NCBI GenBank assembly: GCA_021821585.1
Contig: JAKACF010000167.1
Coordinates: 1-6,725 of the forward strand
DNA length: 6,725 nt
Reading direction: 5' to 3'
Source of the DNA: Actinomycetes bacterium
GTDB taxonomy: Bacteria > Actinomycetota > Acidimicrobiia > Acidimicrobiales > Bog-793
The notes under the pieces are model-generated. The model saw only the letters and a list, made by a program, of their open reading frames with translations. It searched no databases and was not told where the DNA came from. Numbering within the stretch: the first letter of the stretch is position 1; every line of letters starts with the position of its first letter. The translations under genes were made by a program, and so were the position numbers. This document shows, piece by piece, positions 1 to 6,131 of the stretch.

Positions 1-667
1 CGAGGGCCTCTAACATCCGCAGGACCGGTGCGACCGCCTGCGATGCGACCACCTCGTCATCGCCAGGCAACGGGATGGGCGGGAGCCCGGGGCGGCGGGG
101 AGGGCCCGAGAAGGCCGCGTCGGGGAGGATACGGAAACGCTCCTCGTCGGGCTTGTCGTTGAAGCCGTTCATCCACTCCATGAGCTGGTCGGGGTCGCCG
201 GCGTCGACACCTTCGTCGACCGCCGCGGCGAACAGCGACTTGGCCATGCCGAACTTGGACCGGTCGCCCATGGCCGCCACGAACTCGTCGGTCAGGGCCA
301 CGAGCAGGTCGACGAGCTCGGCCGACGGCGACGAGCCGACCCCGGCCAGTCCCGCTTCGTCGAGGAAGGCGAAGAACGTGCCCAGTGCCGGCGGGATGGA
401 CAGGCACTCCTCCTGGGTGACGCTCAGCTTGCGAGGGCACCACTCCAGCAGGAACTCGGCGACGTCGCCGGGGTGCCAGGTGGCCAGCCGGCCATCCGCG
501 TAGCTCCACTTCCAGTCCAGTGCGACGCCGACATCGCCGGCGAGCTCGCTGGCCCCGTCGTCCCCGATGCCGATCTCACGGCTCGCCCACTCCGCGAACC
601 GGTCGAGCAATGCCCCACGGGCTTCCCGAAAGGCATTCTCGTCCTCTTGGTCGACGTCGAGGTCCAC
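1..667 (-). CDS. uncharacterised actinobacterial protein, C-terminus beyond window
   Basis: I do not recognise a named family. The frame is open from a GTG at 667-665 to the window edge, giving about 222 residues with a natural, acidic, high-GC3 composition. It opens VDLDVDQEDENAFREARG. It then has a W-rich stretch (LDWKWSYADGRLATWHPGDV) and a helical part containing FLLEWCPRKLSV, DRSKFGMAKSLF and MEWMNGFNDKPDEERFRIL. It ends in a proline-rich tail (GPPRRPGLPPIPLPGDDE). The shape WxPRK, then FGxAK, then FNxxPxEER looks like a conserved soluble family, but I cannot name it. No signal peptide or membrane segment is visible. The 667 start is preferred because GAGAGA lies about 9 bases upstream and a smaller reading frame stops at 681, just before it. 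The same frame stays open up to GTG 841, and ATG 751 is an alternative start, but that extension has poor codon use and is Ser/Arg-rich. Gene reality is confident; function is unknown. Confidence 0.8.
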   Translation of the reverse strand, partial: MDLDVDQEDENAFREARGALLDRFAEWASREIGIGDDGASELAGDVGVALDWKWSYADGRLATWHPGDVAEFLLEWCPRKLSVTQEECLSIPPALGTFFAFLDEAGLAGVGSSPSAELVDLLVALTDEFVAAMGDRSKFGMAKSLFAAAVDEGVDAGDPDQLMEWMNGFNDKPDEERFRILPDAAFSGPPRRPGLPPIPLPGDDEVVASQAVAPVLRMLEAL

Positions 668-680
668 GGTGCCGATTCTC

Positions 681-841
681 TCACGGGTAGCTGAGCTCGA
701 GCGGCGGCTGCTCGGCGAACGTCCTCTGCCGTCTGCTCCACTCCCCAACATGAGCCCGTTCCAGCTCCTGGCGAGTGCGTGGGCGACGTCGCGGCGCCGG
801 GACTCAACGACGATGCCGGTTGGCCACAGGTCGTCACGCAC
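681..841 (-). pseudogene. small frame-switched gene, unknown function
   Basis: This short coding signal is split over two frames. From GTG 841-839 the reading VRDDLWPTGIVVESRRRD followed by AHALARSWNGLMLG has strong third-position G/C. The signal then continues one frame over as WSRRQRTFAEQPPLELSYP and stops at 683-681. The switch falls on a run of four C on the plus strand (742-745, GGGG in the coding sense). One extra G there would give an unbroken protein of about 53 residues. It starts 6 bases after the stop of the gene upstream and ends 13 bases before the GTG of the gene downstream, as in a tight minus-strand operon. It could be a pseudogene, an intact gene with a homopolymer sequencing error, or an N-terminal extension of the downstream gene if the in-frame reading is right. 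No homology is recognised. Confidence 0.45.
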
Positions 842-847
842 TTCCCG

Positions 848-1045
848 TCACGTCATGGGCAGCGGCAGCACGGGCAGACGGTCCTCGTAGGTGTTCGTGC
901 GACGAGTGCCCCGACGTCCCAGGCGGCGATGTCGGGCGTGACAAGGAGCCTGCCGTTGATGCGCCGAGGCCGGAGGTCGGCAGGCTGCGAGAGGTTGAGG
1001 AGGCTGTCCTCGACTTCGCCAAGTGGTCTCGGTCTCCGTCCTCAC
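848..1045 (-). pseudogene. small gene with two compensating frameshifts, unknown function
   Basis: GTG 1045-1043 opens VRTETETT. The best coding signal then moves to another frame, EVEDSLLNLSQPADLRPRRI followed by NGRLLVTPDIAAWDVGALV. It then returns to the first frame as RTNTYEDRLPVLPLPMT and stops at 850-848. The switches lie near 1017-1022, where one base is extra, and near 895-903, where one base is missing, so the net frame is restored. The literal single-frame reading of the middle is Arg/Pro/His-rich and looks like an out-of-frame shadow. The repaired product would be about 65 residues, soluble, with a Leu/Pro-rich tail. GTG 1045 overlaps an upstream TGA by four bases (GTGA), a typical operon junction. 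I do not recognise the family. The frame switching is judged by eye from codon use. Confidence 0.4.
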
Positions 1046-1281
1046 TCGTGGAGGCGACCCCCCGGACCGGCTCCTGTTGGGGCGCCGGCGAGCGCTGTCA
1101 CGAACGTCACCGCTCCGGGGTCGGAGCGTGCCGGCAACGCCCGGTCGTGTGCCAGCGCCGTGTCGGGTCGCGGCGTGCTGACGCCAACCCGGGCGACTTC
1201 GGATCTCCGCCGCCACCGGGGAGCCGTGAGACGCGGACGACGCTGGCTGGGCGTAGGGTCGTGGCGGTGGGGGGACTCTTT
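1046..1281. other. region without a convincing gene, upstream of the amidohydrolase
   Basis: No gene with a proper start is seen here. On the minus strand a stretch ending at TGA 1044-1042 reads HDRALPARSDPGAVTFVTAL followed by AGAPTGAGPGGRLHE. It has moderately coding-like third positions and abuts the next small gene by a four-base overlap, but it has no nearby ATG, GTG or TTG start. It could be a truncated gene or chance. On the plus strand the amidohydrolase frame stays open through here, but the predicted residues are Arg/Pro/Cys-rich and unlike a leader. The promoter of the amidohydrolase should lie here, but no clear -35/-10 pair was found. Confidence 0.3.
1269..1275 (+). promoter_or_regulatory. 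ribosome binding site of the amidohydrolase
   Basis: GGGGGGA lies six bases before GTG 1282. This well-spaced purine run decides for the 1282 start over the in-frame GTGs at 1261 and 1267, which lack a comparably spaced site. Confidence 0.6.
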
Positions 1282-2445
1282 GTGCTGCGCGCGGGGCAGG
1301 TCTTCGACGGCGAGCGGCTCATCGGACGGGCGGCCGTCATGCTCGAGGACGGGCGTGTCGCCGACGTGGACACGACGGGGGCACCGCCGCCGCCGGCCGC
1401 CAGCGTCCTCGACTTCGGTTCCGACAGCTTCCTCATGCCGGGATTGATCGACGCCCACGTCCACCTCGCCTTCGGCGCCACCGCGGATGTCGTCAGCCCG
1501 CTTGTCGAGCTGGACGACGCCAGCCTGCTGGCAAGTATGAGAGTCGCCGGCGAGCGGGCACTGCATGCGGGGGTGACGACGGTCCGCGACCTCGGTGACC
1601 GCGGCTTCCTCTCGCTCGTCTTGAGGGAGCGTGGTCCCCGCTCGGGCTTGCCGGAGATCCTCGCGTCCGGTCCGCCGCTCACCCCGCCGGGCGGCCACTG
1701 CCACTTCCTCGGAGGGGAGGCGGCGGGTGAGGTGGAGCTTCACCGGGCGGTCCGGGAGCGAGCCGAGCGGGGCTGTGAGTTCGTGAAGGTGATGGTGAGC
1801 GGGGGAGAGCTCGGTGGGGGCTGCCCGCCCTACGAGTCCCAGTACGCGCTGGCGTCGTTGCGAAGGATCGTCGAGGAGGCGCACCGGGCCGGTTGCCGCA
1901 CCGCCGCCCACGTGCACGGGCCTCGCGCGGTCTCCGACTCGCTCGCGGCAGGCTTCGACACCCTCGAGCACGTCACCTTCCTCACCTCCGACGGGGTCGA
2001 GGCCGAGGAGGCACTCGTCGAGCAGGTGGCAGCGAGCGCACGTGCCGTCAGCGTGACCGTCACGAGCCGCCCGCCCGGCCCTTCTGCGGGCTCGCCGGAT
2101 GCCGACGAGATCGAGCGGGCGATCCTCGAGAACCACGGGCGGCTCTGGCGCGCCGGCGCCCGGCTCGTCCCCGGCAGCGACGCCGGCGTCTCACCGGACC
2201 GGCCGCACGATGCGCTGCCGAGCTGCCTGTCGGCTCTCGTCGGCGGCATCGGGATGATCCCCGAGGACGCACTGCGCGCCGCCACCTCTGTGGCGGCGAA
2301 GTCCCTCGGCCTCGCCGGGCGCAAGGGGAGGATCACCCGGGGTGCCGACGCCGACGTGCTCGTCGTCCGCGGCGACCCGATGTGCGACCTCGGCGCCGTC
2401 CGCGACGTCCTGGCGGTCTTCCGGGACGGAGTCCGAGCCCGTTGA
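1282..2445 (+). CDS. metal-dependent amidohydrolase (imidazolonepropionase/prolidase-like)
   Basis: This 387-residue cytoplasmic hydrolase belongs to the amidohydrolase superfamily (COG1228-like group), which cleaves amide, peptide or cyclic C-N bonds using metal-activated water. An N-terminal beta-sandwich segment (VLRAGQVFDGERLIGRAAV) leads into the TIM barrel. All expected ligands are visible: H59 and H61 in GLIDAHVH, the likely carboxylated lysine K169 in EFVKVMVSGGE, H210 in AAHVHG, H230 in LEHVTF, and D300 in VPGSDAG. The C-terminal GxITRGADADVLVVRGDP strand closes the sandwich. Length is normal for the family (about 380-420). The substrate cannot be read from sequence; relatives include prolidases acting on Xaa-Pro and hydrolases of N-acyl amino acids. 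There is no signal peptide. Start GTG 1282 is chosen from the GGGGGGA site. The frame is open back to 775, but that part is not protein-like. The next gene is 165 bases downstream on the same strand, so shared transcription is possible but not shown. Confidence 0.9.
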   Translation: MLRAGQVFDGERLIGRAAVMLEDGRVADVDTTGAPPPPAASVLDFGSDSFLMPGLIDAHVHLAFGATADVVSPLVELDDASLLASMRVAGERALHAGVTTVRDLGDRGFLSLVLRERGPRSGLPEILASGPPLTPPGGHCHFLGGEAAGEVELHRAVRERAERGCEFVKVMVSGGELGGGCPPYESQYALASLRRIVEEAHRAGCRTAAHVHGPRAVSDSLAAGFDTLEHVTFLTSDGVEAEEALVEQVAASARAVSVTVTSRPPGPSAGSPDADEIERAILENHGRLWRAGARLVPGSDAGVSPDRPHDALPSCLSALVGGIGMIPEDALRAATSVAAKSLGLAGRKGRITRGADADVLVVRGDPMCDLGAVRDVLAVFRDGVRAR

Positions 2446-2514
2446 GGTGCGACAAGTGCTGCTTGACGGCGGCGCCACTTCCGCTTGCTGATACCAGCCT
2501 TCTGCCTCGCGCCG

Positions 2515-2544
2515 TTCAAGCTGCGGCCGGCCGCTGCCGATAAT
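2515..2544 (+). promoter_or_regulatory. candidate promoter of the GGDEF-EAL gene with palindrome in the spacer
   Basis: TTCAAG (2515-2520) and GATAAT (2539-2544) are 18 bases apart. The -10 matches TATAAT at five of six positions; the -35 is weak (three of six). Transcription would begin near 2551, leaving a leader of about 60 bases before GTG 2611. The spacer holds the perfect 12-base palindrome GCGGCCGGCCGC (2523-2534), a possible operator or merely a GC-rich chance run. Confidence 0.35.
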
Positions 2545-2595
2545 CAACGCCGAGGGGGCCGGGTCGGGTCGACCGTCGAGTCGGGCCCGGGTCCC

Positions 2596-2604
2596 GAGGA
2601 AGGG
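2596..2604 (+). promoter_or_regulatory. ribosome binding site of the GGDEF-EAL gene
   Basis: GAGGAAGGG ends six bases before GTG 2611. It decides for that start over the earlier in-frame TTG at 2485. Confidence 0.65.
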
Positions 2605-2610
2605 CAGGCG

Positions 2611-5133
2611 GTGCAGGAGGAGACGGGGGTCGCGGCGGGCTGCGTCGCGTCGCGGCAAGGCACCGACGCGCTCGGTGGTGCACCGTGGCTGGCGTCCGGG
2701 CTGATCGACGCCCTCGGCCATGCGGTCATCGCGGCCAATCTCACCGGCACGGTCACCTACTGGAACCCCGCCGCCGAGGCGCTCTACGGCTGGCTGGCCG
2801 CCGAGGCCCTCGGCCGGCGCCTTGCCAGCTTGATCGTCCCTCCGGCGAGCGAGGCGCCGAGCCGGGAGATCATGGCCGTCCTCTCGACGGGCGAGTCGTG
2901 GTCGGGCGAGCTCGTCCTCTGCGACCGCCGGGGTCGGCGGTTCCCGGCACACGTCACGGCAACGCCGATCCGGGCGGCGGACCAGCTGGCTGGGTTCGTC
3001 GGAGTCAGCTCCGACCTCACCGAACGGCGGGCGGCCGAGACGACGGCCGCCACCCTCGCCTCCCTCGTCCAGGCCTCCGACGACGCCATCGTCGGCACGA
3101 CGCCGGCCGGGATCGTGACGGCGTGGAACCCCGCCGCCGAGCGGCTCTTCGCCCTCGGCCGCGACGACGCCGTCGGCCGTTCGCTCGCCGACCTCGTCCC
3201 CGAAGAGCTCCGTGGTGACCCGCTCGAGACGGCGCTCACCATCCTCTCCGCTGGCCAGACTCTGAGGGTGCACCGGATGGCCGCCCTGCAGCGGGACGGC
3301 CGGCCGGTCGACGTCTCGCTGCGCGCCGCGCCCGTGTTCGCCCCCGACGGCTCGGTGAGTGCCATCTCGTGGATCGTCCGGGACGCCACTCCCGAGATCG
3401 CGGCAGAACGGGCGGTGCGGGAGGCGAGCGAGCGCTTCCGGCGCACCTTCGACGACAGCCCCGTCGGCAAGTGCCTTTACTCGAGAGACCTTCGCATCCT
3501 CGAGGCCAACCGCGCGCTGTGCGAGATGCTCGGCTACCGGCGCGACGAGCTCATCGGCCGCCAGGTCTTCCTGATCGCCGACCCAGAGGAGCTCCAGCTC
3601 TCCCACAAGGTGGTGGAGGGGATCTTCGAACGCGGCGAGGGAGTGTCCTCGCTCGAGAAGCGCTACCTGCGAAAGGACGGCTCGGTCGTCTGGGGCCGCC
3701 TCACCGGGGTTGCGCTTCGGGCCGAGGACGGCTCACCCGAGTTCGGCCTCAGCATGATCGAGGACATCACCCGGGAGGTGGTGGCCCGGCGGGAACGGGA
3801 GCACCTCTCGCGCCAGCTCGAGTACCAGGCTGTCACCGACGCCCTCACCGGCCTCGCCAACCGGGCGGTCCTCCGCGACCGGCTGGCTCGCGCCCTCACC
3901 CGCCTCGAGCGCCATCCAGGGGAGGTCGGCCTGCTCTTCCTCGACCTCGACCGCTTCAAGGTCGTGAACGACAGCCTCGGGCACGCCGCCGGCGACCTGC
4001 TCCTGATCGAGGTCGCCAAGCGGCTCGCGGCGGCGGTCCGCGCCTCGGACACCGTCGGTCGATTCGGCGGCGACGAGTTCGTCGTGGTGGCAGAGGACGC
4101 CGGCGGCACCGGGACCATGGCCGCCCTGGCGGAGCGGATCCGCTCGGCCATCGCCGAGCCGGTCGACCTGAAGGGCTTCTCGGTGACGCCGAGCGCAAGC
4201 ATCGGCATCGCATCGAGCGACGACGCCGCCTGCCTGGCCGAGACGCTGCTCGCCGACGCCGACCTCGCTGTCCATCGGGCGAAGGAACGGGGCGGGGACA
4301 CCTGCGAGGTCTTCTCGAGCGACCTGCGCCAAAAGGTGATGACCCGCTTCGTCTACGAGTCCGACCTCCGCGCGGCGATCGAGGAGGACCAGCTGCTCGC
4401 CCACTACCAGCCTTACGTCGACGCCTTCGGCCGGATCGCCGGCGTCGAGGCGCTCGTGCGGTGGGTGCACCCGACACGGGGGATGCTGCCCCCGATGGAC
4501 TTCATCCCGCTCGCCGAGGAGACCGGGCTCATCGTCCCGCTCGGGGAGTGGATCCTCGGCCACGCCTGCGCCCAGGTGGCCGCGTGGCGGGCGGCCGGCT
4601 GGGGCGATCTCCACCTCTCGGTCAACCTCTCGGCACGCCAGCTGGCGCTCCCCTCCCTCACCTCGGTCGTGGAGCGGCTGCTCGTCACCTCGGGGCTGCC
4701 GGCGGAGGCACTCTGCCTCGAGATCACCGAGACGGGCCTCATGCGCGAGCCGCTCGGGGCGGCGGCCATCCTCTCCGAGCTCGTCGACCTCGGGGTCTCG
4801 ATCGCCGTCGACGACTTCGGGACCGGCTACTCCTCCCTGCTCTACCTGAGCCACTTCCCGGTCGACGTCTTGAAGCTCGACCGCTCGTTCGTGAGCGGCC
4901 TCGGCCGGAACCCGAAGGACTCCGCCATCATCAAGTCGGAGATCGACCTCGCCCACACCCTCGACATGGCAGCCGTGGCCGAGGGGGTCGAGGACGGAGA
5001 GCAGGCTGCCGCCCTCGTCGCGCTCGGCTGTGACTTCCTGCAGGGCTACCACTTCTCCAAGCCCGTCGACGCCGACGCCCTCGGCTCGCTGCTGCAGGGC
5101 AACGGACGGTGCCTCTCGCCCGCCGCCGAGTGA
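2611..5133 (+). CDS. soluble PAS-PAS-PAS-GGDEF-EAL cyclic-di-GMP synthase/phosphodiesterase
   Basis: The product is an 840-residue signalling enzyme. Three PAS folds occupy about 28-137 (WNPAAEALYGW), 148-262 (WNPAAERLF) and 272-393 (EANRALCEMLGY, then the C-terminal DITRE). The GGDEF domain starts at DALTGLANR (410-418). It has D445/D447 in LDLDRFKVVNDSLGH, an intact GGDEF at 486-490, and an RxxD inhibitory site (R477-D480) exactly five residues before it. The EAL domain follows, with E613-A-L, N672, E704 in LEITE, D734-D735 in DDFGTGYSS, K755 in KLDRSF, E791/E794 in AEGVE and Q811 in LQGY. All the usual phosphodiesterase residues therefore look present, as does loop 6. By family knowledge the cyclase joins two GTP into c-di-GMP and the EAL domain opens it to pGpG. 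No membrane helix or signal peptide is seen, so input is probably a cytosolic ligand, redox or light cue through PAS. Which activity dominates cannot be told. Start GTG 2611 is set by the GAGGAAGGG site; an extension to 2485 is possible but not protein-like. Confidence 0.95.
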   Translation: MQEETGVAAGCVASRQGTDALGGAPWLASGLIDALGHAVIAANLTGTVTYWNPAAEALYGWLAAEALGRRLASLIVPPASEAPSREIMAVLSTGESWSGELVLCDRRGRRFPAHVTATPIRAADQLAGFVGVSSDLTERRAAETTAATLASLVQASDDAIVGTTPAGIVTAWNPAAERLFALGRDDAVGRSLADLVPEELRGDPLETALTILSAGQTLRVHRMAALQRDGRPVDVSLRAAPVFAPDGSVSAISWIVRDATPEIAAERAVREASERFRRTFDDSPVGKCLYSRDLRILEANRALCEMLGYRRDELIGRQVFLIADPEELQLSHKVVEGIFERGEGVSSLEKRYLRKDGSVVWGRLTGVALRAEDGSPEFGLSMIEDITREVVARREREHLSRQLEYQAVTDALTGLANRAVLRDRLARALTRLERHPGEVGLLFLDLDRFKVVNDSLGHAAGDLLLIEVAKRLAAAVRASDTVGRFGGDEFVVVAEDAGGTGTMAALAERIRSAIAEPVDLKGFSVTPSASIGIASSDDAACLAETLLADADLAVHRAKERGGDTCEVFSSDLRQKVMTRFVYESDLRAAIEEDQLLAHYQPYVDAFGRIAGVEALVRWVHPTRGMLPPMDFIPLAEETGLIVPLGEWILGHACAQVAAWRAAGWGDLHLSVNLSARQLALPSLTSVVERLLVTSGLPAEALCLEITETGLMREPLGAAAILSELVDLGVSIAVDDFGTGYSSLLYLSHFPVDVLKLDRSFVSGLGRNPKDSAIIKSEIDLAHTLDMAAVAEGVEDGEQAAALVALGCDFLQGYHFSKPVDADALGSLLQGNGRCLSPAAE

Positions 5134-5168
5134 GCTGAGCGGGGCGCTGGTCGGCCAGAGAGAACTGG

Positions 5169-5197
5169 CGGGCTCAGGCCGGGTCTCCGGGAGCCCG
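5169..5197 (+). terminator. hairpin terminator candidate after the GGDEF-EAL gene
   Basis: CGGGCTC (5169-5175) pairs with GAGCCCG (5191-5197). Inside, CCGG (5179-5182) pairs with CCGG (5187-5190) around the loop GTCT, leaving AGG as a bulge: eleven G/C-rich pairs, starting 35 bases after the stop codon. No T-run follows, as is common in high-GC actinobacteria, so intrinsic termination is plausible but not certain. Confidence 0.5.
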
Positions 5198-5411
5198 GGT
5201 AAACGAAGCAGGCACCGGGCAGTGGGCCACCACCCGGCTCCGCCGGCGAGGCCCGGCCCGGTCGAGCCCACCGCTCCGAGGCTGATTGGACTCGGGCCCG
5301 CCCGCCTCGGCTACCGAGCGTCCGGAGCCCACCAACGGCGCTGAACGGCTCGCTGGACAGGTAGGCCATCGACACTGGTCGAGCCTCGGTCCACTTTCTT
5401 TGTCTGGTTCG

Positions 5412-5446
5412 CGTATCGACTTATGGACAATCTTCCGTATGATACG
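5412..5446 (+). promoter_or_regulatory. abiE leaderless promoter with overlapping palindromic operator
   Basis: TCGACT (5416-5421, four of six to TTGACA) and TATGAT (5438-5443, five of six to TATAAT) are 16 bases apart. The -10 ends six bases before ATG 5450, the spacing expected if transcription starts at the A of the start codon. An exact odd palindrome CGTAT-G-ATACG (5436-5446) covers the -10. A further CGTAT (5412-5416) overlaps the -35 and also forms the inverted pair CGTATC/GATACG (5412-5417, 5441-5446). AbiEi repressors are known to bind inverted repeats in their own promoter, so these are natural operator candidates. Confidence 0.55.
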
Positions 5447-5449
5447 ACC

Positions 5450-6130
5450 ATGAGGAACAGTGCCTCTACCGCGGCGGAGGTACGAGGTCGCGTCCTGCGG
5501 TCGCGCGAACGCTTCTGGCGGCCAGAGGACTTCGACGGCTCACCAGAGGCCGTCACCCGAGCGCTCTCTCGGTTGGAACGGGCTGGTGAGCTGCGCCGAA
5601 TGCGGCGCGGCCTGTACTGGCGAGGTTCGTCCACTCGACTTGGGATGGCGCCTCCGCCCTCCGGTCGTCTGGCTGGTGAGGTCGTGCGCGGCCCAGGCAC
5701 CGGGCCGGCGGGTTGGAGCGCTTCCTTGGCGCTCGGGCTCTCTACCCAGGTCGGCAGGCGTGAGGCCGTTGCCGTGCCCGGCCGCCCTCCGCTCAGCCCA
5801 ATCTCGGTTCACTTCGTGAGCCGAGCGGCGTCGACCAAGCGGCGCGTCGAGCGCCTGCGACCGAGCGAGGTCGCCCTCCTTGAGGTCCTTCGCGACTGGG
5901 ACCGCCTGGTCGAGGTATCGACGCCAGAGGCGGTCTCGCGTATCGGCCGGTTCGCGGATGAGGGTGAGGTTCGCCTCGATCGCCTGACGCGGGCCTCGAG
6001 TTCGGAGCCACCCCGCACGCGCGAGCGGCTACGGCGCCTGCTCAAGGCCCTGGGCCGCGACGACCTTGTTGCCGCGGTGCCTCCGGCACGGAGCCCATCG
6101 GTCCGAGACGACCGGATCCTCGCAGGCTGA
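5450..6130 (+). CDS. abiEi: AbiEi-type antitoxin and transcriptional repressor of an AbiE toxin-antitoxin pair
   Basis: This 226-residue product is recognised as the AbiEi antitoxin of a type IV toxin-antitoxin system, on the basis of its layout and of the AbiEii-like gene that follows. Residues 8-59 form a winged helix-turn-helix (recognition region PEAVTRALSRLERAGEL, wing RMRRGLYWRG). The C-terminal part has the motifs GPAGWSASLALGLSTQV (85-101), HFVSRAASTKRR and RLRPSEVALLEVLRDW, typical of the actinobacterial members of this family as I remember them. By family knowledge AbiEi represses its own operon and neutralises the toxin's action without binding the toxin tightly. Start ATG 5450 is preferred because a TATGAT box ends six bases upstream, implying a leaderless message; the in-frame ATG at 5423 would lie inside the promoter. 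The frame is intact and full length. The stop codon is followed after a single base by the toxin ATG, so the two are translationally coupled. Confidence 0.85.
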   Translation: MRNSASTAAEVRGRVLRSRERFWRPEDFDGSPEAVTRALSRLERAGELRRMRRGLYWRGSSTRLGMAPPPSGRLAGEVVRGPGTGPAGWSASLALGLSTQVGRREAVAVPGRPPLSPISVHFVSRAASTKRRVERLRPSEVALLEVLRDWDRLVEVSTPEAVSRIGRFADEGEVRLDRLTRASSSEPPRTRERLRRLLKALGRDDLVAAVPPARSPSVRDDRILAG

Positions 6131-6131
6131 G

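Larger units (their letters stand above)
5134..5449. other. intergenic region between GGDEF-EAL gene and abiE
   Basis: About 316 bases without a supported gene. It holds a hairpin just after the GGDEF-EAL stop, a small CTCGG-CTA-CCGAG stem at 5306-5318, and at its right end a locally AT-richer stretch (about 5392-5449) with the abiE promoter. A minus-strand open frame from 5375 is Gly/Arg/Pro-rich and looks like a shadow. No tRNA, attachment site or insertion sequence was seen. Confidence 0.6.

Noticed and set aside
75..503. Plus-strand open frame at the left edge
   Set aside because: Ser/Arg/Ala-rich shadow of the minus-strand gene 1-667, whose frame has clear motifs and better codon use.
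775..1281. N-terminal extension of the amidohydrolase back to 775
   Set aside because: The frame is open, but the residues are Arg/Pro/Cys-rich and unlike a leader. The family N-terminus begins at LRAGQVFDG, and GTG 1282 has a well-placed GGGGGGA.
1042..2136. Long minus-strand open frame opposite the amidohydrolase
   Set aside because: It is the antisense of an intact gene in high-GC DNA, with His/Arg-rich shadow composition. Only its last part beyond the gene (1042 to about 1200) was kept as a weak possibility.
2485..2610. Earlier TTG start for the GGDEF-EAL protein
   Set aside because: There is no good ribosome site before 2485. The extra 42 residues are low complexity and overlap the candidate promoter, and GTG 2611 has GAGGAAGGG six bases away.
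2191..5271. Very long minus-strand frames and a plus-strand +1 frame over the GGDEF-EAL gene
   Set aside because: They are complementary or shifted shadows of a gene with complete domains; their composition is Arg/Pro/Gly or Glu/Gly/Val repeats without motifs.
5046..5375. Minus-strand open frame in the intergenic region starting MSMAYLSSEPFSAVGG
   Set aside because: After the first residues it becomes Gly/Arg/Pro-rich and runs opposite the EAL gene end and the terminator hairpin; no ribosome site or family likeness.
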